Assembly: GCA_004352715.1 (NCBI GenBank)
Contig: SCFE01000049.1
Location: 1,377,666-1,441,665 of the forward strand
Source of the DNA: Hofstenia miamia
Lineage: Eukaryota > Xenacoelomorpha > Acoela
Direction of reading: 5' to 3'
DNA length: 64,000 nucleotides
Within the stretch, counting starts at the first letter, position 1. Each line of letters starts with the position of its first letter. The notes below the pieces were generated by a model. The model searched no databases and was not told where the DNA came from. It saw only the letters and a program-made list of their open reading frames with translations. Below are positions 33,963 through 43,679 of the stretch, one piece after another. Made by a program: the position numbers and the translations under genes.

Positions 33963-34465
33963 TTAGATGAAATCAGAACCTACTGCCTGGGCTTTAAATA
34001 ACAAAAATAAAGCTCGCTTTTTTTTAAATGAACAATAATGAGAATTAAAATTCTAAAATTCTGTTACTGGGCGCTTAGCAATCCAACTTTTGATGTGCTC
34101 GTTTGCTGCAACGGTATCAATAATTTTCTTTAGTTTCGGTGTGGGTGAAAGATCAATCGCATCAAAACGATCTGCGTAAAGGTCTGTGTGGAAATTGTAA
34201 AAAGCAACATCAGCCCAGCTAAGACCTGATTTTAAGAAGGTATTTTCACCAGATACCTGCTCCTCAAGTTTTTTGTAAAACTCTATTGCATTTTCAAATA
34301 TTTCTTTTTTAATAGCAGCTTTCCGTTCTTCATCCTTTTCATAGAAGTACTGGAGAAACTTTGGCATAATATCTTTGTGTATGCAGTCAATAATCTAAGA
34401 GACACATTTTAATAACTACCATAATCTAATTCAGTGATTTGTTCATTTTTTTCCAAGGATAGTAC

Positions 34466-34945
34466 CAGACTTGTCAACGAGCTGACATTTCCAAGATGGG
34501 CTCGGCTCGGCTCGCCACATAAAATCTTTGAATGAGGCTCGTTTTAGCTCGGTATTTTTTTAAAAATATTGTGTTTAAAGAATTTTTTACATAGCTCTTT
34601 CTATTATTTAANNNNNNNNNNNNNNNNNNNNNNNNNNAATTTTGTGTAAGTTCGGCTCGGCTCGGCTCGGCTCGCCACATAAAATCTTTGAATAAGGCTC
34701 GTTTTAGCTCGGAATTTTTTTAAAAATATTGTGTTTAAAGAATTTTTTACATAGCTCTTTCTATTATTTAATAAACATTTCTTAAATAAGATTATAGAAA
34801 AGGCATACTGACTGCAAAAAATAAGAAAAATCTACATAATCAAATTAACAAACAGAACTATAAACTTGCTTTGCCTAAAATAGGCTCGTTTTGGGATCAT
34901 TGTATATCAAATACTGTGCTTAAGTTCGGCTCGTTGACAAGTCTG
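34466..34945. mobile_element. GGCTC-family hAT-type MITE with 8-base TSD, split by a gap
   Basis: It starts CAGACTTGTCAACGAG and ends GTTGACAAGTCTG, with GATAGTAC (34458-34465) and GACAGTAC (34946-34953) flanks. A 26-N gap (34612-34637) has the same interior block on both sides (34510-34611 and 34671-34770), pointing to a mis-merged pair. It lies in intron 3 of the frameshifted GST copy. Confidence 0.85.
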
Positions 34946-35388
34946 GACAGTACGGGAAAAATTTAGAGTAACTTAACGATTTCAAAATTAAATCAAGGTA
35001 TAATTTTATGCTGTCGTTATGCTGTCGTTTGTTAAGATTTTCTTCACGATTGATAAATTGTTGGCAGAGTTGGGCTTAATTTTATATTTTAGAATCGATT
35101 CAAATGCATTTACCTAACACAATTTAAAAAGCAATCAATAGACTACACGCAATTTGTAGGAAATATACGTAGTTGCAAAGCCTTAACACCAGTGTTTTAA
35201 GTAGCGTTAATGTTTAGCAAATCAATTTTTTAAACATCGCAAAATAGAAACTAATTTGAATTTTATTATGGAAAAGTTTAAAGTTTAATAGTAACATTGG
35301 ATTTAATTAGCAGAACAATAAAGTTTTTACAATAATATCATGTTATTTTATAAGTTGCTCATTATAAAATCTTAAGTTCTTATCTTAA

Positions 35389-35900
35389 ACATTGCGTTAA
35401 TATCTTAGAACGCACGTCTGCAAAGCACATTTAAAGAAATTAACGGCTTGCAAAGGCCTGAAAGATGGGTTTTAATGCGTAATGTACTTTTTAGATTTAC
35501 GAAACGTGGATTTCTGACTTCGGATTTGGATTTAGGTCTATAAAAAATAGGCATTTAGGCTTTTCTGACTTTGGTTTACTGTTTTGGCTTATAAAAAATA
35601 AGAATTTAGATTTAGGTAAGGAACTTAGGTTTTAGTTAAGGAAACATGGATTTCAGACTTAGGTTTGGGGCTTGGGTATATAAAAAATAGGAATATAGGT
35701 TTTCCTTACTTTGGTTTAGGATTTTGGTCTATAAAAAATAATATAATGGATTATGATAAGTTCTTCAATAGAAAATCGTAATTTCATATCTTAAAAACAT
35801 TGCGTTATTATCTTAGAACGCACGTCTGCAAAGCACATTTAAAGAAATTAACGGCTTGCAAAGGCCTGAAAGATGCGTTTTAATGCGTAAAGTACTTTTA
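35389..35900. repeat. Direct repeat pair enclosing a degenerate minisatellite
   Basis: About 100 bases containing CTTAGAACGCACGTCTGCAA occur at about 35389-35495 and again at about 35799-35900. Between them are imperfect repeats of GGTTT..GTCTATAAAAAATAGG..TTTAGG. It lies in the GST intron and is noncoding. Confidence 0.75.
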
Positions 35901-36071
35901 AAGTAACTAGCGCACTCGTTTACATGGGAATGTTAGAAAATCAATGTAATATAAAATTTAATGTGCACAGTTTCACAAATGTTAAAAATATATATATATT
36001 TCGATACTCATTTTGGCGACAGAAGGCACATGGAAAACGTGACATTTAAAAATAGCTAGTTCAGTCTGCAA

Positions 36072-36243
36072 ATTATTAAAAATCTCCATAATCAAATTTA
36101 CAAGCAGAACTATAGACTTGCTTTGCTTAAAATAGGCTCGTTTTGGGCTCGTTGTATATCAAAAACTGTGCTCAAGCTCGGCTCGGCTCGGCTCGGCTCG
36201 GCTCGGCTCGGCTCGTTAGAAGCTCGGCTAGTTGACAAGTCTG
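36072..36243. mobile_element. GGCTC-family MITE, 5'-truncated, with a long GGCTC run
   Basis: It begins inside the family interior and ends GTTGACAAGTCTG. The GGCTC pentamer run at about 36179-36216 is the longest in the window. Confidence 0.75.
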
Positions 36244-36825
36244 GACTAGATTCAAATATTTGGGAAAATTGTTTGCCACTGAAGAAATATATAAATTTTA
36301 TAATTTTTTTTGAAAGACTTCTATTGAAAGCTTAGAATGTATTATTAATGATAAATTGAGATCTTTACCCCATCGGCTTTGAGCTTCTCAAGATCATTTG
36401 CACCACTGAGATTAAATCTATTTGCCAAGTATCTTGCTATGCTGGCACTCTGTCCAAATCTTCTCCATCAATCTATGTTTACAATGAAAGTTACATAGTT
36501 GGAAAGAGGCAATAAACATTAATCAACAATTATTAGAAACAGATTTTTAATATAGAAATGATGTAGCCTTTAAAATCATCAATGATTCTTATGCGCAATT
36601 CCGTTTTGTAATAACACTTAAAATAAAGATTGTCTAAGAATAAATTTAAGCTCTCAATAAAAAATTTCATACTTCAAGGAATGGCATTCTTCCATAAGGC
36701 GCTGTTGGTTTGTAGTCTACCCACTTAAGCAGGTCATCCCCATCCCCGAATCTATTATCTTCAAATTCTTGTTGAGCGAGGGCAAAGATATACCTAAATA
36801 ATATAATAGACAAGTTTGTTAAGGT

Positions 36826-37345
36826 ATAGTAGTAGTAGTAATAGTAAAAGGACTTTATTCCAATATTGGAAAAATACACTATAAAGCACCGGTACAAAAT
36901 ATCAATAGAATGAGAATATGGTATTCTATAGACGACAAGAGCTGCAAAAACATACAAGCTGGTGAGAACATCCGTTTTTGTCATCATATTCTCTTTCAAA
37001 CTTATTCCAAAATAACACCTTTAATTGACTCTTCACTACTTTTGGATTGCCAAAGAGATTTATTTCAGTCTTCAAATGAACAAAGTTAGCAAGCAGAATC
37101 ACTCGATTAAAAAAGTGATTTTTAGACTTAGTTTTCTTCGAAAATTTTGATAAAAATAACATATTGGTCGACGATCTCAGATTTTGACTAGATGGAGCGG
37201 ATAATGTGATGAAACTTAATACATCGATGTCCAATTCATTATTAAGAAGTTTGTTTAGGAAAATCAAGTCACGCTGCTGGACTAGCAGCGAAAACGGAAG
37301 AAGTTTCAATCGCATAAGACGGCTTTTATAGCCGTCTAATATCAT
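36826..37345 (-). mobile_element. LINE 3' end with a simple-repeat tail
   Basis: The longest LINE remnant here. The minus frame 36926-37345 includes YKSRLMRLKLLPFSLLVQQR, RDLIFLNKLLNNEL, FFNRVILLANFVHLKTEINL and ends CFCSSCRL. These are typical of the C-terminal region of L2/CR1-like LINEs. Downstream on the same strand are AATAAAG and a (TAC/TAT)n tail (about 36826-36845). It sits in intron 1 of the frameshifted GST copy. Confidence 0.75.
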
Positions 37346-38642
37346 AATTCATATACTTGAATTATGATATTATTTACATATTTTTGCAGCATGTGCTATA
37401 TTTAGAGTTTATTTTTGCATTGACAAAAATCTGTTCTTTTTGGAATAAACCGCTGTGGTATAATAAGCATGTGAAATCTAAACACGTCACTAGATAGAGA
37501 ATCATTTTATATTTGCTGTTTATCCTTAAATTGCGCACTGGAGCAAAACGTCCGCGCGCGAAGTAAGAAGTCCTTGCAACTACAGCGCCACGAAGTCTGA
37601 CTATGTGTACGTCGTGTCTGGACGAGACTTGGGTGCTTTATTTAAGGCTACTACACTTTTTTTTATAAGAACAATTTTATAAGAACATTGAGGCTCAAAA
37701 AGCCAAAAAATAACAACAATTTAAGAACATTAAAAAATATTTTTTTTTGTTTTGATTTTTTCAATGAATAGTAACAAAAGATACTTATTTACAGTTCCAA
37801 AAGTTTAAAAATACTAAAATCCTCTAAATAGTAAAGTAAATAGTCAAAACTTGTTTTTTACCTTAGAAAAAAATAAGAACAATTTAAGGCTCAAAGCGCC
37901 AAAAAAATAACAACAGCTGAGCCTCAGCAAAAACTTACTGTATTTAGTGTATTTAGTGGCATATGGAATGAATTTTACCATTTTTGCAATTACATGTACA
38001 ACTTCAGAAATGAAATTCAGCAATTCACTAAAGATATTTTTTATACTGATGGTAAAATGCAACAAAAACCTGCATTTCACATGCAAAATTGAATGCTTGG
38101 ATATTGTCAGGCTTGTCAACGACTTACTTTTGAACAGATCCTACCCTTGGTCCAACCAATCAAAAACTTTAAACCCCAAGCATTTAACAACTTTGGGCAT
38201 TTTTTGAATTTAATCAACTTTATTGAAATATTGAGGTTATCATAATATATAACTGATACACCTTACCAGTATAATGATACTAAACCGGGTTTTTGTATGT
38301 GTTGCCGGGGCGTAGGAGGTACGTTTGCAGATTACAGAAAAAATAAAAAGTGGATGACTTGTGGACATATATTCTTGACTTAAAAATTGTTTATGGATGT
38401 AAATACTTAAACTTCCTAAATGAAATGCATTTAGTATTTTGCCGTTTATTGTTGTATTTTTGTATTATCCGGATTATTTTCCAAAATATATTGAAATATA
38501 TTGGTTCTTGCGAATGGAAACATTTACTAATTATGATTCTTCTGCTACCTCGGGTGCAGATGTTGTTCAAATTAGAGATGCTGCTCGTGTAGCATAATTT
38601 ACTACCGCTACCTGTACGCGATACATACATACATGCCTATAC

Positions 38643-38676
<34 letters not shown>

Positions 38677-39090
38677 TTCGGGTCAAGACTACAGAATGTA
38701 TTGGTTTTCAACTTAAGCACTAAATAAAGATGAAAAAATGTATGACGTTTTCCAGAAATATTTTGAGGTGGGATAAGAGTGGGAAGTTAATTGAAGAAAT
38801 AATCGTAATAATTTATTAATTAATTAATTAACAGCGAGATTCTGTCATATCAATTCAACTCAACTGAATATGTATAATAAATAATTTTCAACGTTATTTC
38901 CAATGTAATTTGCATTTTTATATAATATTTAGTTCAGTGTTGATAACTTATATACAGCATCTAAGAATATGTATAAGCATCAGGTTTACAGTGGTATTTG
39001 GTGCTTGTGGAATGAGAATTTTCGTAGCCAGCCCTGAGTTGTAACATGATAGGGGTTGGGCTGATAAACGAAGAATGAAACGGGCCTGGG
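37346..39090. other. No recognisable gene
   Basis: This stretch contains two copies of an AAGAACAATTT...AGGCTCAAA..GCCAAAAAATAACAAC block (about 37668-37715 and 37875-37915), a GC-richer patch at 37545-37640 of unknown origin, and (TA)n at 38646-38673. It lies in intron 1 of the frameshifted GST copy. Confidence 0.5.
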
Positions 39091-39091
39091 C

Positions 39092-39275
39092 AAGTGGCGT
39101 ACGCAGGGGGGGGGCATGGTGGAATGTCCCCACCGTCAGGTTTCCAAATTTGATTTTGACTGGATAAATCAAAAAAATTTTCGTAAAAAATTGAAAAATT
39201 TAAAATCTAGGATCGTGAAATGCATTGGGTAATGACGATGATGTCTCCCGTCAGAAAATTCCGCGTACGCCCCTG
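39092..39275. mobile_element. CAGTGGCGTACCCAGG-family MITE, short copy
   Basis: The ends are AAGTGGCGTACGCAGG and CGCGTACGCCCCTG. Flanks share CTGGGC. It is internally shorter than the copy at 41676-41915. Confidence 0.75.
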
Positions 39276-40045
39276 TTCTGGGCATGAAATTTCTGCACAA
39301 CATATCTATAATTGTTGAAAATATTAAAAATAAATATACATTATTTCTCTTACATCACAATATTATATCAACTAATATATTCAATTGACTTCTAATACAG
39401 CAAAAAGTAAATTCATAAATTCTACAATAGCTACAACTAACTCAAAAATTCTCTTAGTAATAACAAGCGCCAATCATAAATCTTAAAACGGTTTTGGATA
39501 TGACGGACCGGGCCGGGCCGACCTTGGGCAATGGCTTGAAGGGACCAGGCTTAAACACCCGGCCTGGTTAAAACTCTAGGCCAACCACAATTCTTCTTTA
39601 GATACCTATAGTCTAAAAAAGCTCAGTGAATGTTATTTTTTGTATCGAAAGTGAAATTAAGAGAGAAATGAATTAACATTAAATCTACATGTCATTTTGG
39701 AATTTTGTCATTAATTTCAGATGTAATTTCTAAAATAACTACTAGATAAGTGGCGAATAAGTCCTAAACTGGTTAAGCGAAAGGTTTTGGAATTTTACTG
39801 TAGTCAATGAGCCAGTAGGCGAATGTTTTACTTGAATACCTAATGTAGCCTCTATTTAAGTAACTAATAACGAAAGAAATAGCTTTTCTAAAATGATTCA
39901 ATAGTAAATTTTTACCTTGACAATTCGCCAAAGCCCCTTCCGTTTGCGTAATATAGTTTGTAGCTGGGCATGTCGAAAGCAGCCTTCAATTCAACAGTCA
40001 ATGTATTTATTTAGACAAATTGAAATCAAACAAATGTTGTGCAAA

Positions 40046-40068
40046 ATGACGTAAGGAGTGCAAGTCAC
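40046..40068 (-). promoter_or_regulatory. Conserved upstream block of the GST first exons
   Basis: On the minus strand, 75-97 bases before the ATG at 39971, the sequence reads GTGACTTGCAC then TTACGTCAT, the latter a CRE/bZIP-like site. The same arrangement occurs upstream of the orphan exon (41156-41177: GTGACTTGC then TACGTCAT). It is weaker upstream of the intact gene (about 56663-56683). Shared position and sequence support a promoter element; no experiment is implied. Confidence 0.45.
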
Positions 40069-41032
40069 TGCGGGGAATGCAAATTGTAATTCGAAATAGT
40101 TTTGCAACATACAGAAAACAGCGCTTTTAAAAACAATATTTGTAGAAACCAAAATGAAATTTTAATATCACGGCACAATACTTCAAGAGTAGATTAAGCA
40201 AATGTGTATATATGTATTTAAACAAAAATATTAGTGACGTAATGTAAGCGACAACATCAAGATTGCTTTTTATATGTATATACAGTTGTATATATATATA
40301 TATATATACAGTATATATACATGTATATAACATATATATATATATATACATATATACATGTAGCTTCACTGCTATTCAAAACAGAGTAGAATTCTAATTG
40401 AAATAATGTCTATAAGCCTACTATTATTTTATAAAGAGAAGCTAATTGTTTCTTATTAATAAATCTTCAATTGTCTCAGCATAGCTGATTATATAAAAAT
40501 AAAATGCTTTCAAAAGTCATGTTATGAGATGTTATGATAGAAAATGTTATAGGAAGCAATGTAGATCATTTACTATGTTTCAATAAAATGATTCATTAAA
40601 TATATTATTACAGCCATATCATCATTTTTTGAAAGAATCATCTTCACTAGAGATGATGTCATCATTCATAATTTTTTCTTCTGCCACCCTCAGCAGTATT
40701 TGTTCAACAAAACTATTCCAGGCTCTTAATTGTACGTTGATTTTTCTGTTTTTTTTTGTGCTTTATTCATGTTGTTGGTAGCATGCAGATTATTTAATGA
40801 AAACCTGTGAGTTAGGCTGGGCCTAAAATTAACGACCCTCTTCCAACCCATTATTTACATCAATTGTCTACATGGTGGGCAATATATTCAGAGATTCACA
40901 TTCTGCAAACCCTTTCATAGCAGCTAGGCAATGCATAATTTAAAGTTAAAAATGTATCCAAAACCAGAAAATTCATTATATAAAATTAGATAATAAAAGA
41001 AAGAAAATTTTCAAAAATATCGAACAACAAAC

Positions 41033-41088
41033 CGGGGTAGCTCACCGAAACCTCTTGCATTTCCGTAATAGAGTTTGTAGCTCGCCAT
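41033..41088 (-). CDS. Orphan first exon of a sigma-class GST
   Basis: The 56 bases are identical in length and phase to the first exons at 39916-39971 and 56531-56586. They encode MASYKLYYGNARGFGELP plus two bases; Tyr8 is kept. The predicted donor is GTTTGT, weaker than GTAAAA and GTAAGA in the paralogues. No second exon follows before the next GST first exon at 39971, so it is either an alternative first exon for the gene ending at 34053 (same phase) or the relic of a lost tandem copy. The upstream block shared with the downstream copy is present at 41156-41177. Confidence 0.7.
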
Positions 41089-41675
41089 GTTGAAAACTAA
41101 TTTTAATTATATTTTCGATTTATTTAACAATACGGAGGTTAAGCAAATATACTTTATGACGTACGAGAGCAAGTCACTTTGCCTACATTCCATTCGTTAT
41201 TGGAAAGTGAACATCAAAAATTTTATTATGTGATCACAGAATGAACCTCGTTAAGGTATAAAAATAGTTTGTTTTATATTCAAGTACTTGCTACACAATA
41301 ATGCATTCGGTAAATTTCAATAGATGGTACTCCAAAAATTCGAGTTAAATTGGTTTTGCTTTGTGTCATTTTACAAAAAAATGAATTTCGGTACATTACT
41401 GTTTTCTTGGAAATTTGATTAATGGCTTGCTGAGAATATTGCAGCTATAATACGAAGTACGTTCAAAAATTTATGTGATTTTCACATTATTAGGGTGAGA
41501 TAGAGAAAGTCAAGCGAATTTTACCAGTTTTACTTTACTTGTTTTACAGAGCGTCCGAAAAGTTACTGTGTACTAAGAACTTTGTGTTTAAGCCATTTTA
41601 TATAAAAAAATTGATGAAAAAACACAATTCAGAATTTAAAACGAAAAGAAGATTAAGTTGTTGACGGTTAAAGAG

Positions 41676-41915
41676 CAGTGGCGTACCCAGGGGGGATATG
41701 ATAGAATGTCCCCCCGTCAGGTTTCCAAATTTAATTTTGACTGAATAAATCAAAAAATTTTTAGTAAAAAATTGAAAAATTTAAAATGTAGGATTGTGAA
41801 ATGGATTTTTTAGGGTATATTTTCTCAATATTTTCAAAAATCTTCGGGGGGCTTTGCCCCGCATTAGGGAATAACAATGATGCCCCCCCGTCAGAAAATC
41901 CTGGGTACACCCCTG
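41676..41915. mobile_element. CAGTGGCGTACCCAGG-family hAT-type MITE, full copy
   Basis: 240 bases with ends CAGTGGCGTACCCAGG and CCTGGGTACACCCCTG. The left flank TTAAAGAG (41668-41675) does not match the immediate right flank (GGCCCGTC). It matches TTAAAGAG at 43224-43231, after a second copy of the MITE's last 55 bases. Confidence 0.85.
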
Positions 41916-42579
41916 GGCCCGTCATTTAGGTAGGCCTTGGCACACAGCACAACCGGTTGTGTAAAATCCTATTGGTTAGATTATGAATTTACCTATATTC
42001 TTGAAAAATTTGAGCATTAGTATAGTTTTAATGAATTTATTGTACAATTATTTTTATTAACTTAGAATTTATTTGTATTCTATAGTTTTAAAAAGAGTTT
42101 AAATATATTTTACTTTTGGCAGAGATGAACATGTACAGAAGATGTCATCCTAAACCCAGTCCACTTAATTATTGCCAATTCAGTCAATTAAGCCCATTTT
42201 AAGATGTTTGCCAAAGAATATCTGTAATTCTTTAGTTTCAATTGCAAATTTCAGAAGAAATTTTGTTTTGTTCTGTAGTTTATAATATGCAAAAAATTGC
42301 TTTGAATTGTAATAAATAGATTTATTATCAACGCAAACCGATGCCAGACTACAAAGTACGTTGTTGCATACATAGATATGTGCACACTAAATACAAACTA
42401 TGCGATTTCCAAAATATTTACAATTCAGCATTATTTACAAAATCTCTATTTACAAATTTACAATATTCAAAGGAAAGTTCTTACACAGGAACCTGTAAAC
42501 AACATAAAAGGCTAATAGAATATGTGATAAATGAATTATAGGGAATAACCTTATAATAGTTAACATCAAAACAGCAATT

Positions 42580-42745
42580 ACAACTAGGAAAAAAATAGAT
42601 GAAAAACTTAAAACAACTTAGTTTTTCATTAGCATAATTGTTAGTAAAATTTTGCCAAAATCGTCTTCACAGAGACCAATATCTGTCTTTAAATGACTAT
42701 AGTTTGCCATAGAAACAGTCCGATTATAATAGATATAATTGAGTC
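42580..42745 (-). mobile_element. LINE C-terminal fragment
   Basis: The minus strand reads YYNRTVSMANYSHLKTDIGL, homologous to FFNRVILLANFVHLKTEINL of the 36826-37345 copy. It is a short, isolated fragment within the interposed segment. Confidence 0.6.
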
Positions 42746-43168
42746 TTATAAGAGTTTATGATACTAATGTTAAATTTCAAATTGTAAATGATACTCTTCA
42801 ACACATTGCTTACAAATTACATTGCTTTCACTGGATTTGGGTTGGTTTTCCAATACCTCGGCCTTAGCGCGGGTCTTATTTCACCTCTAGCTTAGATAAT
42901 CATTGGGTTTGATTTTCACTGAGATGATGACCTTGGGCTTGCTCGGGCTTTATTAAACTAAATCTAGATGGAATGAGTGGGTTTCTATTTTCTGACTAAC
43001 TTACGTTTTTATCTAGCATGTGGGATAAACATTGTATTTCTAATTATTCTTTTATATCTTACTAAAAATTTGAGCCAACCCGGGTCAGCATAAATGGCTT
43101 CATTAAAAATATCGAAGCACGACAAATAATAATTAATTATTTTTTTATTTATCCGTATATTTTCAAGN

Positions 43169-43223
43169 GCATTAGGGAATAACAATGATGCCCCCCCGTC
43201 AGAAAATCCTGGGTACACCCCTG
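43169..43223. mobile_element. Right end of a CAGTGGCGTACCCAGG-family MITE after a single-N join
   Basis: 55 bases identical by eye to 41861-41915, starting right after the N at 43168 and followed by the target duplication TTAAAGAG. Confidence 0.85.
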
Positions 43224-43679
43224 TTAAAGAGTGCATGTTCTTAGAGGAGCATATTTTTCGAATTATATCTTGAAGAAGAAGCTATCCCTTCCTCAATATA
43301 AATAGCAGTGCTTCATCGCTTGAAGGAAGCGGATTCTGAAGCACGTGCTATTTTGTGCAGAGGTTTCAGGAGTGTGTATCCATGTGGGCTGTGTTCTGTT
43401 CGGTCATTTTGTTCGACTTCTGATTTTTTCTTGTGGAGTACTTCGACGCAAAAGATTTCCTAACGGAATCCACACACTCCTTAGGAGCTTTAAAGAGCGA
43501 TAATCAGTAACACATAACAAATTAATTACTAAATTTTGAAGGTATTCTTCACAAACGTGCAAGGCCGGGTGAACGCTTTTTTGAGAAATTTTCTCTATCA
43601 CTTTATTGCGCAGTTAAGGTTTTTATAACTCTATTGTAGGATTGTGTATTTGACGGCCTTTAGCAGGTAGATGTATTAA

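Larger units (their letters stand above)
34053..39971 (-). pseudogene. Sigma-class glutathione S-transferase copy with a frameshift in exon 3
   Basis: Exons: 39916-39971 (56 bases, MPSYKLYYANGRGFGELS), 36673-36793 (121, ending APYGRMPFLE), 36369-36472 (104), 34053-34394 (342, ending KSWIAKRPVTEF). Sigma-class GSTs conjugate glutathione or isomerise prostaglandin H2 in the cytosol. The Tyr at residue 8, the Trp of LLKW, the cis-Pro of RMP and the Q-S of GQSAS are present. Splice sites and phases match the intact paralogue at 52400-56586; exon 2 has three extra codons (FGDGDDLLK). Exon 3 is one base shorter: GATGGAGAAGATTT against GATGGTGAAAGATTT. This shifts the frame and gives a stop after about 70 residues. 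Exon 4 remains open and well conserved, so the lesion is recent or a sequencing error. Introns carry GGCTC-family MITEs and a LINE fragment. Confidence 0.85.
41549..43625 (+). pseudogene. Degenerate Tc1/mariner-type (DDE) transposon interrupted by a MITE
   Basis: The left end resembles a terminal repeat (ACAGAGCGTCCGAAAAGTTACTG). Plus-strand coding traces flank the insertion: KIKLLTVKE before 41676 and CMFLEEHIF after 43231, read continuously if the inserted sequence and one TSD copy are ignored. This is the N-terminal helix-turn-helix (DUF4817-like) motif. Further on, SDFFLWSTSTQKIS, NPHTP and a degenerate C-terminus with several stops correspond to the ending kept by the element at 28162-28580. 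The central part is missing. Confidence 0.65.
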
